From Dokdonella_A sp036518555 (GTDB lineage Bacteria > Pseudomonadota > Gammaproteobacteria > Xanthomonadales > Rhodanobacteraceae): a DNA stretch of 9,006 bases. This document shows, one piece after another, positions 1 through 7,911 of the stretch (the first letter of the stretch is position 1; each line of letters begins with the position of its first letter). The notes under the pieces are model-generated. The model searched no databases and was not told where the DNA came from. It saw only the letters and a list, made by a program, of their open reading frames with translations. Made by a program: the position numbers and the translations under genes. The DNA lies in the NCBI RefSeq assembly GCF_036518555.1, contig NZ_DATDMY010000173.1:1-9006 (forward strand). The letters are read 5' to 3'.

Positions 1-2097
1 GCGCACGCGCCGCCCTCGGGTTCGATCTACGCCGACCATGCGGCACTCGTCGCGCTCGGTGTCGCGGTCGGCGCGAGCGTGCAACTCGGCGGCCGCGACC
101 TCGTCGTCGCCGGCGAGATCGCCAAGGCACCCGACAGCGGAAACCTGTTCCGCATCGCGCCGCGCGTGATCATGAACCTCGGCGACGCCGAGGCGGGCGG
201 CCTGCTCGGCGCGGGCAGCCGCGCCGGACACCGCCTGCTCGTCGCCGGCGATGCCGATGCGGTCACCGCGTTCGCGGCGTGGGCGAAGCCGATGCTGCCC
301 GCGGGCGCGCGCATCACGACCGTGGAGGACGCGCAGCAGAACCTGCGCAACGCGTTCGAACGCGGCGAGAGTTTCCTGCGCCTCGCCGCGCTGCTCGCCG
401 CGCTGCTGTCCGGCGTCGCGATCGCGCTCGGCGCGCAGCGCTTCGCGCGCCGCAAGACCGAGGAAGTCGCGCTGCTGCGCTGCCTCGGCGCGCGCCGCGG
501 CGAGATTCTCGCCGCGCTGCTGCTCGAACTCGCGCTGCTCGCACTGCCCGCCTGCCTCGTCGGGCTCGCGCTCGGCCTCGGCCTGCAGCAACTCGTGCTC
601 GGGCTCGCCGGCAACCTCCTGCCCGGCGCGCCGCCGAAACTGCCGTGGGGCCCGCCGTTCGCGGCGCTCATCGTCGGCGCGGCCGTGCTGTTCGGCTTCG
701 CGCTGCCGCCGCTGCTGCGCCTGCGCGACGTCGAGCCGCTGCGCGTGTTCCGCCACGACCTCGCGGTCCGCGTGCGCCGCTTCGATGCGCTCTACCTGTT
801 GCCCGTCGCGGTCGGCGCGCTGCTCGTGCTGTACGGCGCCGGCAACGTGCGCCTCGCGACCACGCTCGCGATCGGCTTCGCCGCGGTCGCGCTCGCGACG
901 TTCGTGCTCGGGCTCGCCCTGCTCTGGTTCGTGCGGCGCGTCTCGGCACGCCTGCGCGGCGCGCTGCGCTTCGGCCTCGCCAATCTCGCACGCCGGCGCG
1001 CGCTGACCCTGCTGCAGACCGGCGCGCTCGCGCTGAGCCTCACCGCGCTCGCGGTGCTCGGCGTGATCGGCCCCTCCCTGCTCGAGCGTTGGCGCGCCGA
1101 CCTGCCCGCCGATACGCCGAACTGGTTCGCGATCAACCTGCAACCGGACCAGCAGGACGCGCTGCGCCAGCGCCTCGATGCGCTCGGCGCGACGAACGTG
1201 AACCTGCTGCCGCTCGCGGCGGGCAAGCTCGTCGCGATCAACGGCCGGCCGCCGCAGCCGGCCGAGAAGGGCGACCGGCGCGCCGCCGATTTCATCGAAG
1301 GCGAGGTGCGCGCGAGCTGGAGCGAGCGGCTGCCGGAAGCGAACACGCTCGTGCAGGGGCGCTGGTTCGATGCCGCGACGCCGCGCCCGTCGATCTCGGT
1401 CGAGCAGGTCTGGGTCGACCTGTTCGGCATCCGGCTCGGCGACGCGCTGACCTTGCGCTTCGGCGACCGCGAACTCGTCGCCACGGTGACGAGCCTCAGG
1501 AAGGTCGAGTGGGATTCGTTCCGCGCGAACTTCTTCCTCATGCTCGATCCCGCGAGCGGCGCGCAGCTGCCGCACAGCATGGTCGCGAGCTTCCATCTCG
1601 GCGGCGACGGCGCGGCCCCGCTCGCGGCGCTCTCGCGCGAGTTCCCGAACCTGTCGCTGGTCGACCTCAATGCGGTGCTCGATCGCATCCGCGACATCAT
1701 CGGCCGCGTCACCGGCGCGGCGAGCTGGGTGCTCGGCTTCAGCCTGCTCGCGGGCGTGCTCGTGCTGCTCGCCGCGCTCGCTGCGACCGCCGACGAACGC
1801 CGCTTCGAGGCCGCGCTGCTGCGCACGCTCGGCGCGAACGGGCGCCAGCTCGCGACCGCGGTGCTGGCCGAGTTCGGCGCGCTCGGCGTGCTCGCGGGCA
1901 GCGTCGCGGTGGTCGCCGCGGCCGCGCTCGGCAGCGCGCTCGCGGGCGGCGTGTTCAAGCTCGACAGCTATGCGCCGCCGTTGCTGCCGCTCGCGGTGCT
2001 CGTCGCGGGCGCCGCCGCGCTCGTCGCAGTCGCCGGCTGGGCGGGCACGCGCCGCATTGCGCGCGCATCGCCGATGGGCGTGCTGCGTCGCGCCTGA
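1..2097 (+). CDS. ABC transporter permease, FtsX/YbbP-like (5' truncated by window edge)
   Basis: An inner-membrane permease subunit of the FtsX-like (MacB/LolC/YbbP) superfamily. The frame is open from base 1 through a GTG at 79 with no convincing start, so the gene begins upstream and 698 residues are visible. YbbP-type proteins are roughly 800-850 residues, so about 100-150 are missing. Two FtsX-type units are recognisable. The first has hydrophobic helices near fragment residues 125-240 and the amphipathic segment RKTEEVALLRCLGARRGEIL. The second is C-terminal and has the matching segment ERRFEAALLRTLGANGRQL. Further helices lie between them near residues 265-350, and about nine membrane spans are visible in all. 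A periplasmic-type soluble domain lies at about residues 365-570 (LPADTPNWFAINLQPDQQDA and onward). Family knowledge: such permeases pair with a YbbA/LolD-like ATPase, often beside a TesA-like esterase, and act on envelope lipids or lipoproteins. The ATPase is not in the window and would be expected upstream. The specific substrate is unknown. Confidence 0.88.
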   Translation, partial: AHAPPSGSIYADHAALVALGVAVGASVQLGGRDLVVAGEIAKAPDSGNLFRIAPRVIMNLGDAEAGGLLGAGSRAGHRLLVAGDADAVTAFAAWAKPMLPAGARITTVEDAQQNLRNAFERGESFLRLAALLAALLSGVAIALGAQRFARRKTEEVALLRCLGARRGEILAALLLELALLALPACLVGLALGLGLQQLVLGLAGNLLPGAPPKLPWGPPFAALIVGAAVLFGFALPPLLRLRDVEPLRVFRHDLAVRVRRFDALYLLPVAVGALLVLYGAGNVRLATTLAIGFAAVALATFVLGLALLWFVRRVSARLRGALRFGLANLARRRALTLLQTGALALSLTALAVLGVIGPSLLERWRADLPADTPNWFAINLQPDQQDALRQRLDALGATNVNLLPLAAGKLVAINGRPPQPAEKGDRRAADFIEGEVRASWSERLPEANTLVQGRWFDAATPRPSISVEQVWVDLFGIRLGDALTLRFGDRELVATVTSLRKVEWDSFRANFFLMLDPASGAQLPHSMVASFHLGGDGAAPLAALSREFPNLSLVDLNAVLDRIRDIIGRVTGAASWVLGFSLLAGVLVLLAALAATADERRFEAALLRTLGANGRQLATAVLAEFGALGVLAGSVAVVAAAALGSALAGGVFKLDSYAPPLLPLAVLVAGAAALVAVAGWAGTRRIARASPMGVLRRA

Positions 2098-2157
2098 ATG
2101 GCAGGCGACGCGCCGCACGGGGCCGAGTGGCACCGAGCGCGTGGACGTAGTAGCTTT

Positions 2158-2198
2158 TTGCGCAAGCCCCGCCGGAGCCCCGAGCGGGCGGAAACGCC
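2158..2198 (+). promoter_or_regulatory. Structured 5' leader of the diguanylate cyclase gene
   Basis: The last 41 nt before the ATG at 2199 are rich in complementary segments. GGCG (2187-2190), GAAA (2191-2194) and CGCC (2195-2198) form a GC-only four-pair hairpin with a GNRA tetraloop that ends one base before the start codon. A competing pairing, CCCGC (2168-2172) with GCGGG (2184-2188), uses part of the same strand. The self-complementary octamer TTGCGCAA lies at 2158-2165. No clear Shine-Dalgarno sequence is visible except the purine run GGCGGAAA inside the hairpin, so folding could affect translation. This is inference from sequence; it does not match any riboswitch consensus that I recognise, including c-di-GMP-I. 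Confidence 0.35.
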
Positions 2199-4367
<2,169 letters not shown>

Positions 4368-4390
4368 GGCCGCTGCGTCGTTGCTGCCTT

Positions 4391-4432
4391 GTGTGGGAGC
4401 GGCGGAAGCCGCGATGCTCTTGCGGCTCCCGC
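4391..4432. repeat. REP-like imperfect palindrome
   Basis: The element begins GTGTGGGAGCGGC and lies 23 nt after the cyclase stop codon. An inner hairpin is formed by GCGGC (4399-4403), a GGAA loop and GCCGC (4408-4412). An outer arm GGGAGC (4395-4400) is complementary to GCTCCC (4425-4430), so two alternative folds are possible. Elements starting TGTGGGAGCGGC or TGTAGGAGCGGC are a well-known class of dispersed extragenic palindrome in xanthomonads and pseudomonads, normally moved by RAYT (REP-associated tyrosine) transposases. Only one copy is visible here, so multicopy status is inferred. It may also serve as transcript 3'-end protection or a terminator for the cyclase; no T-tract follows it. 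Confidence 0.6.
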
Positions 4433-4440
4433 GAACACGT

Positions 4441-4446
4441 TACTCT
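4441..4446 (+). promoter_or_regulatory. Possible -10 element (TACTCT) upstream of small ORF
   Basis: TACTCT at 4441-4446 resembles a sigma-70 -10 box. The best -35 candidate is TTGCGG (4420-4425), but the spacer is only 15 nt and the -35 box falls inside the REP-like element. It is placed about 50 nt before the ATG of the 40-codon ORF. The evidence is weak. Confidence 0.2.
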
Positions 4447-4496
4447 GCCCCCGTTCGTCGCTCGCACGTATCGGCGCGCCGCCACCGGAGGCGCCG

Positions 4497-4619
4497 ATGA
4501 AGCGGCTGCGCGCGCGTGCCGCGTCGTGTTCGCTCTCCGCCGGCGCCGTCACGCTGACGACGTCGATCGGCGCATCGGACCGGCGCCAGCGCATCGACGC
4601 TGCGAGCGACGCGGCGTGA
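4497..4619 (+). CDS. Possible 40-residue small ORF of unknown function or gene remnant
   Basis: An ATG at 4497 is preceded by a strong Shine-Dalgarno GGAGG (4487-4491) with a five-base spacer. The product is 40 residues: it starts MKRLRARAA, continues with a mildly hydrophobic stretch (CSLSAGAVTLTTSIGA) and ends in a polar tail with TGA at 4617-4619. The basic-then-hydrophobic N-terminus looks like a signal peptide or short membrane anchor, although the hydrophobic core is weak for that. No family is recognised. It could be a genuine small envelope protein, the surviving 5' end of a decayed secreted-protein gene, or chance in GC-rich DNA. None of the other frames downstream reads as a continuation that I recognise. 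Confidence 0.3.
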   Translation: MKRLRARAASCSLSAGAVTLTTSIGASDRRQRIDAASDAA

Positions 4620-4735
4620 GCTCGCGCAGCGACGTGGTGCGCAGGGAATCCGTGCGCCGGGCGGAGCGTGCTCCGGGCGGACGTGACGCCGCGACCACGA
4701 CCATGACGCCCGCTGCGCAGCCCGTGCGGATGCGG
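4620..4735. other. Convergent intergenic spacer with short palindrome
   Basis: This is non-coding sequence between the small ORF and the 3' end of the minus-strand catalase-like gene. CGGAGC (4662-4667), GT and GCTCCG (4670-4675) form a perfect short palindrome, and the 9-mer CCGGGCGGA occurs twice (4657-4665 and 4673-4681). The palindrome could fold in transcripts from either direction and act as a bidirectional 3'-end signal for the converging genes. It lacks a T-tract, so an intrinsic terminator cannot be asserted. Nothing else is recognised here. Confidence 0.3.
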
Positions 4736-5719
4736 TCAGCCGCCGCCGAAAGGACATCCACCTCGCTCGAGCGCGGCCTGGCGTCCTTTCCAGCCACCCG
4801 TGCGATGCGCAACCGAGACCTCGTAGATGCCGCGACGCGCTGCGAGGATGGGGTCGTCCGAGAGCTCGATGCCGTCCGTCACGCGCGTCGGGTCGTGCAT
4901 CATGACCGGGTCGCCGATCTCCTCGGTCGTCGTCGGGCGCGTGATCGCGAGCCGCCCGATGGTCACGCGCGGACGATCGTCGGGCCACGGGGCATTCGGG
5001 TCGTCCGTCGGATCGCCTTCCGCCGCCAGCTGCAGCACCAGGTTGAACGCGACGGGCCCCTTGCGCAGGCGCTCCTCGAGTTCCTCGAACAGGTACGACG
5101 GCGACTGCGCGCGCAGCGCTTCGATGGATTGGCTCGCGACGCCTGCTTCGGGTTCCCAGTGATAGCGTGCGTACACCACGTCCCCGGCGGCATTCACGAA
5201 GCGGAACGCGTGCAAGGCATGGAACGCGGTGCGCGCGAAGCTCACCGCGGCCGGAAGCTGTTCCCTCTGCGCGACCGCGCGCGCGACCCACGGACGCGAG
5301 GACACGAACTGCCCCAGCTTCGCCATGTCCGGCTGGCCGGTCGCAGGATCCGGCAGCGCGGCCTGCAGGAAGGCGAGCGTTTCCTCCGGCGTGCGGGTGA
5401 AGAACAGCGGGATCGGCAGCGCGATGAGGTCCGTGACCGTACCGTCGGGCAGGTAGAACCGCGTGGCCATCGAGACCGAGTCGGCCGGCCCGAACGGGTT
5501 CCCCGACGGACTGTTGGAATGGCGCACCGTCACCGGTACCGCGTGTCCCTGGAAATGCGCCGCGCGGCTGATCTGCCGGGCCTCCGGCGTCGCCGTGAAG
5601 GTCCCCGCGTAATACCGGCCTTGCGCATGGACGCCGCGATAGCCGGGATGAAACCCCTGGAAGTTCTGGTGGATGAGGTCCACGAGCTGCGTCGCGAGGC
5701 GATACTGATGACTGTTCAT
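4736..5719 (-). CDS. Catalase-fold haem peroxidase, short SrpA/MAP-2744c-like type
   Basis: A 327-residue protein aligning by motif with the haem core of monofunctional catalases (usually 480-750 residues) and matching the size of the small catalase-related peroxidases (SrpA, mycobacterial MAP-2744c). The distal site is R28/H31 in GYRGVHAQG, corresponding to catalase RVVHAKG. S68 in VTVRHS matches the distal serine of VRFS. The proximal ligand is Y299 with R295 in LAARRGIYE, and the spacing of the following HRTGG agrees with catalase RLFSYPDTHRHRLG. The beta-barrel segment AFRFVNAAGDVVYARYHWEP (168-188) fits catalase FKLVNA...KFHYK. The distal asparagine segment of true catalases (DLVGNNTPVFF) reads DLIALPIPLFF (97-107), so that asparagine is missing and peroxidase-like chemistry is more likely than efficient peroxide dismutation. 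There is no signal peptide, so it is probably cytoplasmic. The C-terminus ends GGCPFGGG. It is the third gene of the minus-strand cluster, 25 nt after the 157-residue ORF, with a weak ribosome binding site (CCGGAC). The ATG at 5719 gives a natural N-terminus. Confidence 0.88.
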   Translation of the reverse strand: MNSHQYRLATQLVDLIHQNFQGFHPGYRGVHAQGRYYAGTFTATPEARQISRAAHFQGHAVPVTVRHSNSPSGNPFGPADSVSMATRFYLPDGTVTDLIALPIPLFFTRTPEETLAFLQAALPDPATGQPDMAKLGQFVSSRPWVARAVAQREQLPAAVSFARTAFHALHAFRFVNAAGDVVYARYHWEPEAGVASQSIEALRAQSPSYLFEELEERLRKGPVAFNLVLQLAAEGDPTDDPNAPWPDDRPRVTIGRLAITRPTTTEEIGDPVMMHDPTRVTDGIELSDDPILAARRGIYEVSVAHRTGGWKGRQAALERGGCPFGGG

Positions 5720-5744
5720 GTCGATCGTCCGGTAGTGGATGGGA

Positions 5745-6218
5745 TCAGCTCGCCGCGTCCAGCAAGCCGTCGAGCGCCTTCTTGATCTTCAGTGCCTTCC
5801 ACACGTCGCGCACGGACGCATCGGTGTAGGCGCCGTAGAAGGCCATCGCCGACACCTGGTGCCTGGCGATGAAGTCCTTGATGCCGGGGCTGCGCACGCC
5901 GGGGTAGTCGGCGACCTCTCCGAACAACAGGTCGATCTCATCCGGGATGATCGTGGCGAAGTCGTCGATGTAGGTCTCCCAGTCGCCGTCGAACGTCGAG
6001 GCGAAGATGCAGCGGGTGTCGTTGTCGAAGATCACAAAGCGCAGGTCGTGCACGGTGCCGATGCGGTCGGTGTTCTTCGCACGCTCGTCGGTGAAACCGC
6101 CGAAGCGCGCGCGCATCCGATCGGCACCGCCCGGCTTGAGCGGCATGATCACGGTGAACTCGTTCCATACGCCCTTGCGCGTACCGGGCCGTGCGATCGT
6201 TTCGTGCTGCGTGGTCAT
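5745..6218 (-). CDS. Conserved-looking 157-residue protein of unknown function between two haem peroxidase genes
   Basis: The product has 157 residues, with no signal peptide, membrane span or cysteine cluster (one Cys, C70). The sequence alternates hydrophobic strands and amphipathic helices: strand EFTVIMPLK (20-28), helix GGADRMRARFGGF, then H57-containing TVHDLRFVIFDNDTRCIFAST (55-75) leading into FDGDWETYIDDFATIIPDEID. A second half (FIARHQVSAMAFYGAY, 116-131) reads like another strand. This strand-helix-strand rhythm suggests a ferredoxin-like alpha/beta (dimeric-barrel-like) fold, the fold that DyP peroxidases, EthD and chlorite dismutase are built from. That is inference only, and no catalytic motif can be named. 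The start is an ATG at 6218 with a strong Shine-Dalgarno AGGAGT at 6225-6230 and a six-base spacer. It is translated after the DyP gene (101-nt gap) and just before the catalase-like gene (25-nt gap), so a role as accessory or partner of the peroxidases is plausible. Confidence 0.8.
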   Translation of the reverse strand: MTTQHETIARPGTRKGVWNEFTVIMPLKPGGADRMRARFGGFTDERAKNTDRIGTVHDLRFVIFDNDTRCIFASTFDGDWETYIDDFATIIPDEIDLLFGEVADYPGVRSPGIKDFIARHQVSAMAFYGAYTDASVRDVWKALKIKKALDGLLDAAS

Positions 6219-6224
6219 TTGCGT

Positions 6225-6230
6225 ACTCCT
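6225..6230 (-). promoter_or_regulatory. Ribosome binding site of the 157-residue ORF (AGGAGT)
   Basis: On the minus strand AGGAGT lies six bases before the ATG at 6218. It is the strongest ribosome binding site in the three-gene cluster and fixes the start of that ORF. Confidence 0.75.
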
Positions 6231-6266
6231 CGATGGATGGGCCGACGGGATCGGCCCGATGGATGG
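6231..6266 (-). repeat. Stem-loop flanked by 10-nt direct repeats, in the DyP/ORF157 gap
   Basis: GGGCCGA (6239-6245), a CGGGA loop and TCGGCCC (6251-6257) form a perfect seven-pair hairpin. It is bracketed by two identical copies of CGATGGATGG (6231-6240 and 6257-6266). On the cluster's transcript the hairpin lies immediately upstream of the AGGAGT ribosome binding site of the next gene, with no following U-tract. It is therefore more likely to be an RNA stability, processing or translational-tuning element than a terminator. The symmetrical layout also permits a protein-binding site. Confidence 0.45.
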
Positions 6267-6319
6267 TTGCGTTGGGTTGTTCTCGCGTGCTGCCTGGCCG
6301 TCGTCCCTGCGGCGCGCCG

Positions 6320-7651
6320 TCAGGGATCACCTGCCTGCATCCCGGCCAGCCACCGCAAGCCGCCGATGCCGGGCAGGAATACGTGTTCGCCGCCTCGCGT
6401 CGCGGTGAAATCGGGCAAGCCTGCAAGGCGACGGCGAATCGGCTTGTCGGGATAGGCGAAGTCGTCGGCGCGGTCGCGCCGGCCGAGGATCGGGTCCGTG
6501 CGCCGTCCTTCCGACACGAAGTCGCCGTCGTTCACCCACTGCGACTGCACGAACTCGAACTGCCGTCCCGGGTTGGCGTTGATGAGCGCGAGGACGATGC
6601 CGCGATCGTGTCCGTCATCCTCGACCGCATCCTCGGGGAGCATCGGTCCGTACGCCGCGCCGCGTCTGAGCAGCCGGTGCAGGCGCGCTTCCGCCATCGT
6701 GTCCTGGAGTCCGTCGCGCGGATTCACGCGCCGGATGTGACAGCCGACCGGCGTCTTGCGACCGATCCTGTCGTCCTCGAAATAGGCGAAATCGTTGTTT
6801 CGCTGCGCATCGGCGACGAGCGCGGGGTTGTCGGCATCGGGCGACAGCGCGAGCGGACATCCGCTGCGCCAGCGCCCCATCATCTTCGCCGCGACCTTCT
6901 CCTGGCCTGCACTGTCCGCTGCACTCATGCGCAGGAAATTCCGGAACGCGGCGACGTCCTGGTGGATCTTGCGGATCGCGATGTAGGTGCCGTTGCGCCA
7001 GAACGCTTCGGGGCCGGGGCCGGTCGCGAGCTGGCCCAGTTCGTTCTCGTAGCCGAGCAGGAACTCGCCGGCTTTCGTCAGCGCCTGGCCCGGCAGCGGC
7101 TCGCCGCCCTGGCCCTCGATGAACGGACGGCTGATGCCGTCGGCGAAGCCGAAGTGCTCGCGCAGCGTGGGCGGCACCCCGACGTCGAGGCGTGCCGCGA
7201 GCTCGACGCCGGCGAGTCCCTCGAGTGCGCGGCGACCCATCGCGAGCTTCTCGTCCCTGCCCTCGTGCGTGCTCGCCATCACCATGAGGCCGACATGGAA
7301 TCCGTTGTTGCCGTGGGGGAAATCCCAAGCCTCCGGAGCGCTCCTGCCGACGTCGCCGAGGAACGCGCTGCGCGCGGCCATGCCCTGGCGGAATTCGATC
7401 GGAAAGCCATCGAGGATCTCCTCGCGCACGCCGAGCCGGCGCAGGCCTTCCCACGTGAACGCGATGTTGATCCACGCGTTCTCCCGCGGCCGTGCCCAGT
7501 CGGCCGCGCTCGTGATATGCGGAATGAGTCGCTCCAGCATCGTTCGCGCCGACCCGGCATCGTTGATGCGGAACGCCACGTACGAACCGAAGTACGGCAT
7601 CGGCCGGTTGTTCAAGACGGTGCCCTGGATGTCCTGGAGCTCGAGTGTCAT
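6320..7651 (-). CDS. DyP-type haem peroxidase
   Basis: A dye-decolourising-type peroxidase: it uses H2O2 to oxidise bulky organic substrates via haem b. The 443-residue product carries the family hallmarks: the distal GxxDG motif GFADG (168-172, catalytic D171), the proximal haem ligand H305 in PVGCHIRRVNPRD, and the LRRGAAYGP segment (328-336) from which the distal Arg is expected. The C-terminus ends in the typical GGEHVFLPGIGGLRWLA. The first half (LQDIQGTVLNN onwards) matches the N-terminal ferredoxin-like unit. There is no Tat or Sec signal and no recognisable encapsulin-targeting tail, so it is probably cytoplasmic. The length fits the longer, 'advanced' DyP classes better than the roughly 300-residue bacterial A/B types. 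Start choice: a TTG at 7660 in the same frame abuts the GAGG (7662-7665) and leaves no spacer, while the ATG at 7651 sits ten bases from it, so I chose 7651. It is the first gene of the cluster and is divergent from the AraC-family regulator. Confidence 0.93.
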   Translation of the reverse strand: MTLELQDIQGTVLNNRPMPYFGSYVAFRINDAGSARTMLERLIPHITSAADWARPRENAWINIAFTWEGLRRLGVREEILDGFPIEFRQGMAARSAFLGDVGRSAPEAWDFPHGNNGFHVGLMVMASTHEGRDEKLAMGRRALEGLAGVELAARLDVGVPPTLREHFGFADGISRPFIEGQGGEPLPGQALTKAGEFLLGYENELGQLATGPGPEAFWRNGTYIAIRKIHQDVAAFRNFLRMSAADSAGQEKVAAKMMGRWRSGCPLALSPDADNPALVADAQRNNDFAYFEDDRIGRKTPVGCHIRRVNPRDGLQDTMAEARLHRLLRRGAAYGPMLPEDAVEDDGHDRGIVLALINANPGRQFEFVQSQWVNDGDFVSEGRRTDPILGRRDRADDFAYPDKPIRRRLAGLPDFTATRGGEHVFLPGIGGLRWLAGMQAGDP

Positions 7652-7661
7652 GGTCTTCAAA

Positions 7662-7665
7662 CCTC
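7662..7665 (-). promoter_or_regulatory. Ribosome binding site of the DyP gene (GAGG)
   Basis: GAGG on the minus strand lies ten bases before the ATG at 7651 and one base before an in-frame TTG at 7660. The spacing favours the ATG as the true start. Confidence 0.5.
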
Positions 7666-7911
7666 GGTACGTGGCAGCGTTCGGCGGTAAGCCTTCGTGA
7701 CGGCGTGATGACGGGCATCGTGCCGGCGGCGCGTGTGCGCGGCCGATCCGGAACCGGTTGTGGCGGGTCCATCGGCTTGGCGCTATCTTCGCGGCGGTCC
7801 TCGGAGCGAGCCACGTTCGCGCCGGACAGGTTGAACATCGTTTCGGACAACTTCGTCCGCACGGCGACCGTCGCCGCTTGCGAGCCCGTCACGCCACGAG
7901 CCGATCGATCC
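7666..7911. promoter_or_regulatory. Divergent control region between DyP cluster and AraC-family gene
   Basis: This shared intergenic stretch (260 nt between the chosen start codons) must hold the promoters of both the peroxidase cluster and the regulator. No convincing -35/-10 pair is visible on either strand; TATCTT at 7784-7789 with TTGTGG at 7758-7763 is a poor candidate (20-nt spacer). The only organised signal I see is the pair of CGGACA repeats listed separately. Confidence 0.5.
7823..7859. promoter_or_regulatory. Candidate AraC-type operator: CGGACAnnTT direct repeats 21 bp apart
   Basis: CGGACAGGTT (7823-7832) and CGGACAACTT (7844-7853) agree at eight of ten positions and are offset by exactly 21 bp, two helical turns. 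That is the geometry typical of tandem half-sites bound by AraC-family dimers. The second copy also starts an inverted repeat, CGGAC (7844-7848) with GTCCG (7855-7859). The pair lies 60-90 nt before the regulator's ATG and about 170-200 nt upstream of the DyP start. Assignment as operator is inference. Confidence 0.35.

Noticed and set aside
2130..2149. RpoN -24/-12 promoter suggested by TGGCAC
   Set aside because: The matching TTGC-type -12 element is not present at the required spacing.
279..2150. 623-codon plus-strand frame overlapping the permease
   Set aside because: It is an extreme Arg/Ala-rich translation in the wrong frame of a clear membrane protein.
2098..2198. c-di-GMP-I (GEMM) riboswitch before the cyclase
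   Set aside because: A GCGCAAGCC stretch superficially recalls the conserved core, but the paired stems and second half of the consensus are missing and the leader is too short.
6191..7690. 499-codon plus-strand frame opposite the DyP gene
   Set aside because: The minus strand carries the GFADG and GCHIRRVNPRD DyP motifs; this frame is its antisense shadow.
7645..7911. N-terminal extension of the AraC-family ORF back to 7645
   Set aside because: It would overlap the DyP start and swallow the whole divergent control region. Its residues do not resemble the family, and no start with a ribosome binding site exists there.
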